Assembly (NCBI RefSeq): GCF_024499055.1
Contig: NZ_CP071249.1
Location: 1,639,501-1,703,500, forward strand
Direction of reading: 5' to 3'
DNA from: Turicibacter bilis
GTDB lineage: Bacteria > Bacillota_I > Bacilli_A > MOL361 > Turicibacteraceae
DNA: 64,000 nucleotides
Part shown: positions 54,922 to 62,399 of the stretch, in pieces
How the letters are laid out: each line of letters opens with the position of its first letter
How positions within the stretch are numbered: the first letter of the stretch is position 1
Program-made: the position numbers and the translations under genes
The notes under the pieces: model-generated
What the model was told of the DNA's origin: nothing
The model's input: the letters and a program-made list of their open reading frames with translations, nothing else
The model's database searches: none

Positions 54922-55072
54922 TTTATTCTCCTTATAATTAACTAAATTTTTGCACCTCAAAAAAGACAACAATGGATTTTAACATCTATCTTGCATAAAG
55001 TAAATATTTTTTATTCCCTGAGACTTTCCATCAAAACATCTAAACGCCTCTGAGTACTTCTTTACATAACCC

Positions 55073-55102
55073 AAAAAAACCATCCGAAATTGGATGGTTT
55101 TA
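55073..55102 (-). terminator. Terminator of the yabP-yabQ-divIC-yabR operon
   Basis: AAAAACCATCC-gaaatt-GGATGGTTTTA with T-run on the minus strand. Confidence 0.85.
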
Positions 55103-55132
55103 GAATATATATACTAAACAAGTGTCGCTTAA

Positions 55133-55489
55133 TTAGTTAGAACGACGACGTTGTGTTTTCATGTTCTTTTTAAGAGCCGATTGTTTTTCATCGCTATCTT
55201 TTAAGAAATTAGTGATTGCTTTATCTAGGTCTAAAGCTGGACGAGCTGGCTTTTCTGGGCGAGCTGGTTTCATTGAAAGGTTAATTTTCCCTTCTGGTGT
55301 CACCTCTTTAACGCGCACAGTTACTTCTTGACCCACGCTGACAACATCTTCAACTTTTTCTACGAATTTTTCAGATAACTCACTAATGTGTACAAGTCCT
55401 GATTTTCCATTTTCTAATTCCACAAATGCACCGAACTTCTTCACACTCGTGATTTTACCATTTAACTTTTGACCAGCTGTGATTGACAT
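55133..55489 (-). CDS. yabR: S1 RNA-binding domain protein (YabR-like)
   Basis: This 118-aa protein has one S1 domain (GQKLNGKITSVKKFGAFVELENGKSGLVHISELSE), here given by position about residues 5-75, plus a basic Lys/Arg tail. Members bind RNA and may act in general stress or translation. It is the last gene of the yabP-yabQ-divIC-yabR run. AGGAGG lies 13 bases from the ATG, somewhat far. Confidence 0.9.
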   Translation of the reverse strand: MSITAGQKLNGKITSVKKFGAFVELENGKSGLVHISELSEKFVEKVEDVVSVGQEVTVRVKEVTPEGKINLSMKPARPEKPARPALDLDKAITNFLKDSDEKQSALKKNMKTQRRRSN

Positions 55490-55535
55490 AAAAATCGACA
55501 GTCCTCCTCATAAATTTTTTATAATTTTAATTTAA

Positions 55536-55874
55536 TTATTCTTGTTCTTTTGGAAGCTTAAATAATATTTCGCCTTCCTCAGATTTGAAATACTTCTCGC
55601 GTGCAAGCTTAGCAATATAATCTTCATTTTCAAGTTTGCTTATTTCATTGCGATAATATTCCTGTTTTGCGATTAACTCATCATATTGTTGTTGGTATGC
55701 GGCTAAATTTTCTTTAGCTTCAGTAAGTTTAGCTAGACGTCCTGTGTACATAAAAGCTCCCGCTACGATAAAGAATCCTATTAAAAGACTCATCGTTAAA
55801 GCACGACGATAGAGCAATTGTCTTCTTCTTTTTCTATTCTTCTTCTGTATTAAGGTTAGTTTTCTTTTTGCCAC
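55536..55874 (-). CDS. divIC: Septum formation initiator, DivIC-like
   Basis: This 112-aa bitopic protein has a basic cytoplasmic head (KKNRKRRRQLLYRR), one membrane helix (ALTMSLLIGFFIVAGAFMY) and an extracytoplasmic coiled coil (LTEAKENLAAYQQQYDELIAK). It joins FtsL and DivIB at the division septum. It starts with GTG after GGAG and overlaps the end of yabQ by 41 bases. The location between yabQ and yabR matches Bacillus. Confidence 0.93.
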   Translation of the reverse strand: MAKRKLTLIQKKNRKRRRQLLYRRALTMSLLIGFFIVAGAFMYTGRLAKLTEAKENLAAYQQQYDELIAKQEYYRNEISKLENEDYIAKLAREKYFKSEEGEILFKLPKEQE

Positions 55875-56358
55875 GTCGTCTCTCCTTCTTCTTACTTGAC
55901 ATCCATTTTCCCAATTTAGCTAAAGGCGTATAAAATAAAAGCTTTAAGATTCTAAGAAACAACATTATTATATCAGAAACAAGCTTGTAAATAAACATAA
56001 TGGGTGAAATTACTAAGATATTCACTACTTTTTTTATAAAGTGTGCAATTGTGAATAAACTTTCTCCTAGCATTTCTAGATCACGATGCAGTGGTTGTTT
56101 TAAGAATTTAAAGTAAATGATAGCTCCAACAATTAAGAAAATTAAAATGTACAGATGAAAGATACCTTCATTGACATTATATATATAAACAAAAGTGAGG
56201 GGCACTTGAATTAACCAATATAAAATAATAATGGCCCATTGCATGTAATAATTAAAGAAAATCTCCTTTACGATGCAAACAAAATCTAATGTCACACCAA
56301 TAAAAATTCCATACAATAGGACATGAATCATGAATTGAAACTGAACTGATAAACTCAT
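55834..56358 (-). CDS. yabQ: Spore cortex biosynthesis protein YabQ
   Basis: This 174-aa protein has five hydrophobic segments (FMIHVLLYGIFIGVTLDF, WAIIILYWLIQVPLTFVYIY, YILIFLIVGAIIYFKFL, and two near the C-terminus) and a basic tail. YabQ sits in the outer forespore membrane and is needed for cortex formation. Its ATG overlaps the yabP stop codon by one base, so translation is coupled. Confidence 0.92.
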   Translation of the reverse strand: MSLSVQFQFMIHVLLYGIFIGVTLDFVCIVKEIFFNYYMQWAIIILYWLIQVPLTFVYIYNVNEGIFHLYILIFLIVGAIIYFKFLKQPLHRDLEMLGESLFTIAHFIKKVVNILVISPIMFIYKLVSDIIMLFLRILKLLFYTPLAKLGKWMSSKKKERRRGKKKTNLNTEEE

Positions 56359-56675
56359 TATTTAAATAATTTGCTAAAGATTCCTTTTGAGTCTTCACCA
56401 ACCATGCCAAAATCATCATATTCATAACCAGTGATATACCCAATAATCGATAGCTCTCCTTTTTCAAGATCTAGATTTTTAAGCTCTAAATCCATACCCC
56501 TCACCGTTAAAATCCCCATTGTTGTGTCAATCGTAAATAACTCGCTATCAAAGCTTAATAACTTCTTAATACCAGTGACATCCATCAATTTACGCTCCTT
56601 CATTGACACTTGATGATAACCTAATAGTGTGCTTGGTTTTTGCTTCATATAAGACTCTTTCTCATAAATGTTCAT
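56358..56675 (-). CDS. yabP: Sporulation protein YabP
   Basis: This 105-aa protein contains the YabP domain in the central part (KERKLMDVTGIKKLLSF, ELFTIDTTMGILTVRG, LELKNLDLEKGELSIIGYI). GGAGGGAAG precedes the ATG. It pairs with YabQ in cortex assembly. A GTTATATT...CATAAGTT arrangement about 50 bases upstream resembles a sigma-E promoter, but this is weak. Confidence 0.92.
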   Translation of the reverse strand: MNIYEKESYMKQKPSTLLGYHQVSMKERKLMDVTGIKKLLSFDSELFTIDTTMGILTVRGMDLELKNLDLEKGELSIIGYITGYEYDDFGMVGEDSKGIFSKLFK

Positions 56676-56847
56676 ATTCTCTTCCCTCCGTTATCTGTTT
56701 TATCACTAGAACTTATGATTGCTCTAATTTAAATATAACTTCGAGTCGAGAAACACATTGTTTCTACCTTATATTTTATGATTTTGCGCTACAACTTGTT
56801 CACTAAAACGACTTGATTTCATCATATTTTTATCCCCCTTGTCGTTA

Positions 56848-57585
56848 TCAGGCATCAAGATGACGAATTAATCTTTTTATTAAGTAGCCAATGATTATCT
56901 CAAAAAACATAACTAATAGGATCAGCACAATTGTCCAAGCAAAGACAGCTGGCATATTTAAATACGTCTTTTCATAGTTTAATTGTTGGCCAATTCCAAC
57001 CTGACTTTGTCCCATAACCTCAGCCATGACCATCACTTTAAAAGACAACCCAATAGTAGCCTGAACCCCACTACTCAGTATTTTTAAAAGTTGTGGATAA
57101 TATAGGGCCTTAAATGTTTCAAAATGAGTGGCTCCAAATAACAAACAAACGTCCAACAAATCAGGATCAATATCATTCATAGCTCCTCCTATTAATTCAT
57201 ACAACAGTGGAAAGATAACGAGCGCCATAATCATAATTGGCCCCAAGTCACGACCAAACCAAATCAATAAAATAATCGTCACAGAAATCGTAGGCACCGT
57301 CCGTAAAAAGGTCACTATCGGAGACAATAGCAGTCGGATGATTTTAAAATACCCAGAAAACACACCTAGTATCAAACTAATGATAAAAACACAGCTAAAC
57401 GTCATCATCGTCCTCACTAACGTTGCCCAAATAATACTCACAAAAGAAGAACTAAAAATAATTCGGTATAACTCAGTAAAAATCAACAAGATAGAAGGTA
57501 AAATAATAGGTTTATCTACTATCTCGACTGCTAACTCATAACCAACCATTACCCCTACAATAATTAACAGACTATACCGATTCAT
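56848..57585 (-). CDS. ABC transporter permease (SsuC/TauC-like)
   Basis: This roughly 245-aa protein has six membrane segments and the EAA loop region ELIGGAMNDIDPDLLDVCLLFGATHFETFKALYYPQ (by position about residues 130-165). It belongs to the SsuC/TauC/ThiX permeases that import sulfonates, taurine or thiamine precursors. The binding lipoprotein is at 58083, but no ATPase gene is in this window. ATG 57585 is preferred after GGGAGGAA. Confidence 0.88.
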   Translation of the reverse strand: MNRYSLLIIVGVMVGYELAVEIVDKPIILPSILLIFTELYRIIFSSSFVSIIWATLVRTMMTFSCVFIISLILGVFSGYFKIIRLLLSPIVTFLRTVPTISVTIILLIWFGRDLGPIMIMALVIFPLLYELIGGAMNDIDPDLLDVCLLFGATHFETFKALYYPQLLKILSSGVQATIGLSFKVMVMAEVMGQSQVGIGQQLNYEKTYLNMPAVFAWTIVLILLVMFFEIIIGYLIKRLIRHLDA

Positions 57586-57817
57586 CACACTTCCTCCCTT
57601 ATTTAATCTTACGGATGAAAAAGATAACTTATGTTAGATTATCTAAACTCTATGCTATAATGCGCTTGGATTATGAAGTATTGTATAAAAATTATTGAGG
57701 TGATTTTTACACTCATCGAAATGTTGTGTGTTTGATGTTTATTAATCATCTTTTTAATATATGTTTACCGCGCTATTAGACTTGGATTTTTTCTACTAAA
57801 ATAAACATTTCACAAAC

Positions 57818-57853
57818 AAAAATAGGTCATCTGACATAGATGACCTATTTTTT
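57818..57853 (-). terminator. Strong terminator
   Basis: AAAATAGGTCATCT pairs with AGATGACCTATTTTTT; it lies between the candidate RNA (57867-58045) and the permease. Confidence 0.9.
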
Positions 57854-57866
57854 ATAGATTTATCAT

Positions 57867-58045
57867 AAAAAAGCACTTAAAGAATACCTTCAAACTGAAT
57901 TCACAAAAGTGATTCTCTCTAGAATCGACGTTAAGTTAGACAACAGAATAAAGTGTATCTTTAAGTGTTTAATGACAATTACTTGGCAGGTGGTCTTTCC
58001 CCTGCTCTCTTTGTCGGCTACCAAACCGAGATTCAAGTAACTATC
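57867..58045 (-). ncRNA. Candidate structured RNA between binding protein and permease genes
   Basis: On the minus strand TTACTTG and CAAGTAA (58034-58040 with 57979-57985) close a domain containing CGGTT/AGCCG and GCAGG/CCTGC hairpins. Downstream, a 10-bp stem (57958-57967 with 57874-57883) holds a GATTCT/AGAATC hairpin and is followed by CTTTTTT. The two-domain aptamer-plus-terminator layout resembles a riboswitch, but no known consensus was recognised. Confidence 0.45.
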
Positions 58046-58082
58046 CTTTATAATATATGCACTTCAAATTAAAATATACTAC

Positions 58083-59129
58083 TTATTTTATTAAATAATA
58101 AAAATCATCTTCCGGTAATGCACCGCCTACTGTCTTCGGATCAAATTCATATAGTTTTTCTAAATAAAGTTCAATCTCTTCTTTTGCTTCTTCCGCTGTT
58201 TTAAACATTAAATTAGAATTTGGGGCTGATGCTGTAATGATGGGTTCTGGCATCTCAAGTCCTGTCTCAATTGCTTCTTTTGCCATCTCAGCTGGTGACT
58301 GATTCGCAAACTTAACGCTTGTTTCTACCTGTGCTAATAAAGGTTCAATGACCTCTGGATGATTTTCAATTAAATCTTTATGCACGAATAGACTCGCTTG
58401 TGGATAAGAAGTCACGCCATATAGCTCTCCCCATTGCTCTTGAAAATCAACAACAACGTTCACATTTTCTATTTTTGTTTTTAAAACAGATAATGAGGGC
58501 TCAGCAATCACAGCTACATCAATTTCTCCCGCTGCAAACATAGATTGAACATCAGAAACACTTGCTAAATATTCAACCTCGACAGAATCAAGTATTCCTT
58601 TTTCGTCTAAAATCGTCTGTAACACAATATCGGGCGTACTTCCTTGACCAAAGGCTGTAATTTTTCTTCCCGCTAAATCATCAAATGTTAACTCCTCATT
58701 ACTAATTAAATATAAATTCCCCCAAACTAAAGTCGCGACTAATTGATAAGGCAGCTCTTTTTGATAAAGTGTCGCCCCTAAATTTGTTGGTGCGACAATA
58801 ACCTGTGATGTCTCAGACGTGAAAGCTGCTACTAGCGGATCACTTCCTTGAACATATGGTTGCACGGTATAAGTAACATGATCGCCTAGCTGAGGTGTTG
58901 TCGCCACTAAATGAGCGAGTGCCATCGCTGTTGAGCCACTCGGCACTAACATATCAAATGATATAGGATCAAATTGAGGTGTTAATTTTATTTCCTCACC
59001 TGAATCATTTGTTTGATTTTGTTCAACGACTTCAGGTGTTGTAGTTGGTGGTGTTTTACTCTGCTGATCTTCATTCGCACACCCTACTAATCCTAATATA
59101 AAAATAAAAATCGCTAAAAATCTTTTCAT
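58083..59129 (-). CDS. ABC transporter substrate-binding lipoprotein (NMT1/SsuA-like)
   Basis: This 348-aa protein has a lipoprotein signal (FLAIFIFILGLVGCAN) and a Glu/Thr-rich linker, then an NMT1/SsuA-type binding domain (PSGSTAMALAHLVATTPQLG, VIVAPTNLGATLYQKE, KITAFGQGSTPDIVLQTIL). It binds a small sulfur- or pyrimidine-type solute outside the membrane. Its partner permease is at 56848, separated by a structured RNA candidate. GGAGGAA precedes the ATG. Confidence 0.88.
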   Translation of the reverse strand: MKRFLAIFIFILGLVGCANEDQQSKTPPTTTPEVVEQNQTNDSGEEIKLTPQFDPISFDMLVPSGSTAMALAHLVATTPQLGDHVTYTVQPYVQGSDPLVAAFTSETSQVIVAPTNLGATLYQKELPYQLVATLVWGNLYLISNEELTFDDLAGRKITAFGQGSTPDIVLQTILDEKGILDSVEVEYLASVSDVQSMFAAGEIDVAVIAEPSLSVLKTKIENVNVVVDFQEQWGELYGVTSYPQASLFVHKDLIENHPEVIEPLLAQVETSVKFANQSPAEMAKEAIETGLEMPEPIITASAPNSNLMFKTAEEAKEEIELYLEKLYEFDPKTVGGALPEDDFYYLIK

Positions 59130-59905
59130 CTAAAATTCCTCCCTATGCATTCTGTCTAAGATTATACCTAAGGAATACTTATTTTTCTTTAGGAATCATT
59201 AGTCACTTTTCGCACACATGATGCTAAACTTATCCAATCATGTAAGTAATTTAATAAAAATATCGAACCTTATCAAAAATTAAAAAATACCCCATGTAGC
59301 ATCTCGATAAAATTACCGTTATTTATGTAAAGTTTTTATCTCTATCTATCCTTTTGTCGGTTTATGTTAAAAACATCATAACCTCTATAGCTCTAGATAA
59401 ATAGATTTGTTATAATAGGAAAGTATTTTTTATATCATGGAAATAGGTGATTAGTTATCAGTGATTTCAATTGATTAATGTGGAAGTTTAACCTGATGTG
59501 ACTTGAAAAATTGATAACTACGAAAAGCATTCATTTTTACCTACCATAAAACATTAACTACTTCTATCATCAGTATGTACAAAGTATATTTAATGCAGTC
59601 ACTGGTTACTCTTCATCTATTTGTATATCAGGGAACAATCTACTTTGAAATTTATCAAAAGGTTATCTTCCTACTTCTAAAGCTAGCCACTACAATGGTT
59701 ACTCTGTTAAACGTCATCTTAATTGATAATGACTTCTTCCTTTCTCATGTTGATATCTCATGAGAAATCTTATGGAATCTTACATATCGAATAACACCTC
59801 ATCAGTGCAGTTATTAGTTGAAACTCTATTCTAATTGTTTATTTTACAAAAATCGATTTATAGTGGCCTATCATCTGAAATTATGAAACAGAAAGGAAAT
59901 ATATA
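59130..59905. other. 776-bp intergenic region with a stem-bearing leader for the prenyltransferase gene
   Basis: No real gene is visible. An extended -10 (TTGTTATAAT, about 59407-59416) is followed by TAGTTATCA (59452-59460) and its perfect complement TGATAACTA (59512-59520) enclosing 51 bases. The remaining leader to 59905 is AT-rich. An open frame at 59575-59763 has no ribosome site and is not supported. Confidence 0.5.
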
Positions 59906-60835
59906 ATGAGAAATAAAAGCTTTTTCCAGCGCGCCTATACTGTCATGGAAATTCGTACAGGATTTGCAACTGGGCTTCCTGTTTTAAGTGGCGGATTATT
60001 TGGGGCGTACTTAGCTGGACACTTGAAACTAATTCCACTTCTCTTAATGTTTGTCACTGGATTTTGTCTAAATATCGTGGCAAATGTTTCAAATGAAATT
60101 CGTGCTTATCTAAAAAATGAAGAAAATGAGAATACTTTCACTCATCATGCTGGAAGTGAAGGACTCGTACGCGGTGATGCAACGTTCAAAGATAGTATCA
60201 TTGTCTTACTATTTTTCTTAGGAATCAGTGGATTGTCTGGAATTACCCTTGTTTTAATCACAAATAATTTTAATATTCTAGCGATTGGAATTTTAAGTGT
60301 CATTGCCGCTGTTTGCTACTCACTTGGGCCAAAACCTTATATTGTTTATCCAGTTGGTGAGCTTGTTTCAGGACTCTTTGTTGGAGCTATTAGCACCATC
60401 GTTTCAGCTTACTTACAAACAGATGTTCTTAACGCCCCGATTATTATCTATTCCATTATTCCAATGATTATGACCATCTTCTTAATGTCAACGAACAATA
60501 CTTCAGATTATGAAAAAGATAAAGGAACTCGCACGACTTTACCTCATGTCATTGGATTTAGAAATTCAATTAAAATCATTATCCCTGAAGCTTTAATCAT
60601 GATTGCCGCCTGGCTATCTCTTTACGCTATGGGGAGTATTACCCTCCTTATGCTTGTCACAGGTTTTTTAATTTTCTATTACTACGGATATGTCCGTTGG
60701 TATAAAGACTACTATCAAATTAAAGAACACTATCCGACAATGGAGCGTGACTGGGGACCACGTCCATTACTTTTAATTTACAGTTTCAATATCATCTTAG
60801 GTTTAGAATTCTTTGCTTACCTATTACTTCAATAA
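59906..60835 (+). CDS. UbiA-family prenyltransferase (MenA-like)
   Basis: This 309-aa protein has eight or nine membrane segments. The second Asp-rich motif is present (NNTSDYEKDKGTRTTLPHVIG). The first is altered, with NVSNEIRAYLKNEENEN where MenA has NDYxD, so substrate choice may differ. Family role: prenylation of an aromatic acceptor in the membrane, as in menaquinone synthesis. AAAGGAAA precedes the ATG. The terminator at 60864 follows. Confidence 0.82.
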   Translation: MRNKSFFQRAYTVMEIRTGFATGLPVLSGGLFGAYLAGHLKLIPLLLMFVTGFCLNIVANVSNEIRAYLKNEENENTFTHHAGSEGLVRGDATFKDSIIVLLFFLGISGLSGITLVLITNNFNILAIGILSVIAAVCYSLGPKPYIVYPVGELVSGLFVGAISTIVSAYLQTDVLNAPIIIYSIIPMIMTIFLMSTNNTSDYEKDKGTRTTLPHVIGFRNSIKIIIPEALIMIAAWLSLYAMGSITLLMLVTGFLIFYYYGYVRWYKDYYQIKEHYPTMERDWGPRPLLLIYSFNIILGLEFFAYLLLQ

Positions 60836-60863
60836 AAAACTATCGATCGATCATCAATTCATT

Positions 60864-60904
60864 AAAAATAAGGCTGTATCTTTTCGTGATACAGCCTTAT
60901 TTTG
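60864..60904 (+). terminator. Strong terminator after the prenyltransferase gene
   Basis: AAAATAAGGCTGTATC pairs with GATACAGCCTTATTTT. Confidence 0.92.
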
Positions 60905-61003
60905 TTAGAAAGAATATGTTTTAGGAGCATTTGCTAAAACGTCAGCAATAACAGCTTTTGCTTCATCTAAATAAAATACTTCGAAGATACGATTATCCCC
61001 CAA
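60905..61003 (-). pseudogene. C-terminal fragment of an unidentified gene
   Basis: Minus-strand frame ending at 60905 reads DNRIFEVFYLDEAKAVIADV then LANAPKTYSF and stop. It has gene-like codon usage but an upstream in-frame TGA and no start. It is probably the remnant of a protein C-terminus left by a deletion or rearrangement. Confidence 0.35.
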
Positions 61004-61086
61004 TCATTCAAGAAAATTCTAATCCTGAATAGTTACCTTAACTCTTTACACCAACTTAAGATAACTGTTTTTATTAATAAAAGCAT

Positions 61087-61116
61087 AAAAAAGGTCATCC
61101 TCCAATGACCTTTTTT
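61087..61116 (-). terminator. Terminator of rqcP
   Basis: AAAAAGGTCAT-cctcca-ATGACCTTTTTT lies downstream of rqcP. Confidence 0.85.
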
Positions 61117-61146
61117 AATTAATCATAGAGTATGACCTCATTTTGA

Positions 61147-61446
61147 TTATTCAAAAATTTCGATTCCTGTTACTTCATCTAAAGATGGGCGCTCGATACG
61201 CTCTTCTGAAATAATTTCATACATATAAGCCGCATCTTGTTTTTTCGTTGAATCTTTAATATCTGTTACACGGACTTTTAAAATTTTATTGCCATAGTAT
61301 AAAGTCAACTCATCACCAACTTTAACCGTTGAGCTTGATTTTGCGACTTTCCCATTAATCTCAATACGTCCTTTATCAGCCACTTCTTTTGCTAACGTAC
61401 GACGTTTCACTAAACGAGACACTTTTAAATATTTATCTAAACGCAT
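61147..61446 (-). CDS. rqcP: S4-domain protein RqcP (YabO/Hsp15 family)
   Basis: This 99-aa protein has an S4 RNA-binding domain ([40 protein letters not shown]) and an acidic C-terminal tail. RqcP helps RqcH add Ala tails to stalled nascent chains on 50S subunits. AAAGGAG precedes the ATG. A perfect TTATCCACA (61476-61484) lies upstream. In Bacillus it lies immediately upstream of yabP; here 4.5 kb of foreign-looking genes separate them. Confidence 0.94.
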   Translation of the reverse strand: MRLDKYLKVSRLVKRRTLAKEVADKGRIEINGKVAKSSSTVKVGDELTLYYGNKILKVRVTDIKDSTKKQDAAYMYEIISEERIERPSLDEVTGIEIFE

Positions 61447-61681
61447 ATAAATCTCCTTTCAAACGTTGAATGCAGTTATCCACAATTTAAATTTCACGCT
61501 ACAACTCTAGTAAAAAAACGATAACCCCATTATTTAATACCTATTTTAACTCAAACCTTTTATAGACCGACTAGTTGAGGAAATGCACAAGTTTTTATTA
61601 TTTAATTTAAATTAAAGTTCAAACTCTGTACTATCCCATCAGTTGTAGATGCCTTCATTTTGTAAAAGATGGGGTCCAACC

Positions 61682-62332
61682 CTATTTCATAGGTGGAACA
61701 TAAATAGTTGTTAAATTATCCAATTTGAAGTTATGATCTAATTCATAAAGTTTAACCCATTTTAATTCGGCGATGTTACTTCCCGCTGCTTTAACGATAC
61801 AAACCTCATACTCATCATCATAAACTTCCATTAAATCTAACTTTAAATTTGATGCTGTTAATTGGTCGAATACTTGAGGAACAATTAAATGTTGTTTAGG
61901 AGCAATCGCTTCATAATCAAAGTCTAATGCATCCATCACTTGTAGCCCTTCAATTGGATCAATGGCAAGTGCAGCAAACATCGGATCTAAGAAACTTTGT
62001 CCTCCAATAATTACTGCCTCTGTTTCAGCCACTAAACGTTTCACTGCATATTCAGCCACACAAGGATGACCTGGTGTCGCATAAATTAAATCTCCTTTTT
62101 TGGCTTCTTCTTTAATGGTTTCAATAATTTCTTCATAAACAGCCTCAAATGTTTCATGCTTCATATAAACATCATCAAAGGCACGATACTCAATTTCATT
62201 TTCCTCTAAGAAATTAATCATTGGATGTTCTGCTGTTCTTAAAAATAATGGTAAGCCAGATTTTAATTTAGCTACTACGCCTAACGTTAACTGAGACTCA
62301 TCCCCAGCTCCAAGTCCTACAATGTAAATCAT
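61682..62332 (-). CDS. Tetrapyrrole-methylase-domain protein (YabN N-terminal half)
   Basis: This 216-aa protein is a SAM-dependent tetrapyrrole methylase fold: IYIVGLGAGDESQLTLGVV, FLRTAEHP, YATPGHPCVAEYAV and IIGGQSFLD. It ends with NLTTIYVPPM, where Bacillus YabN continues into a MazG nucleotide pyrophosphohydrolase domain. No MazG sequence is found in the 235 bases downstream. It lies between the flippase and rqcP genes exactly where yabN belongs. Confidence 0.88.
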   Translation of the reverse strand: MIYIVGLGAGDESQLTLGVVAKLKSGLPLFLRTAEHPMINFLEENEIEYRAFDDVYMKHETFEAVYEEIIETIKEEAKKGDLIYATPGHPCVAEYAVKRLVAETEAVIIGGQSFLDPMFAALAIDPIEGLQVMDALDFDYEAIAPKQHLIVPQVFDQLTASNLKLDLMEVYDDEYEVCIVKAAGSNIAELKWVKLYELDHNFKLDNLTTIYVPPMK

Positions 62333-62399
62333 CTCATGATGCCCCTTCCTATCTTCAATCTTATTACTTATCTTGGTCAGAAATTGACCCTTTATTCAA

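Noticed and set aside
57867-58045. Element considered as TPP, SAM, FMN or cobalamin riboswitch
   Set aside because: None of their conserved core motifs was recognised in the sequence.
59575-59763. 62-codon plus-strand ORF before the prenyltransferase
   Set aside because: No Shine-Dalgarno sequence and the translation shows no family resemblance.
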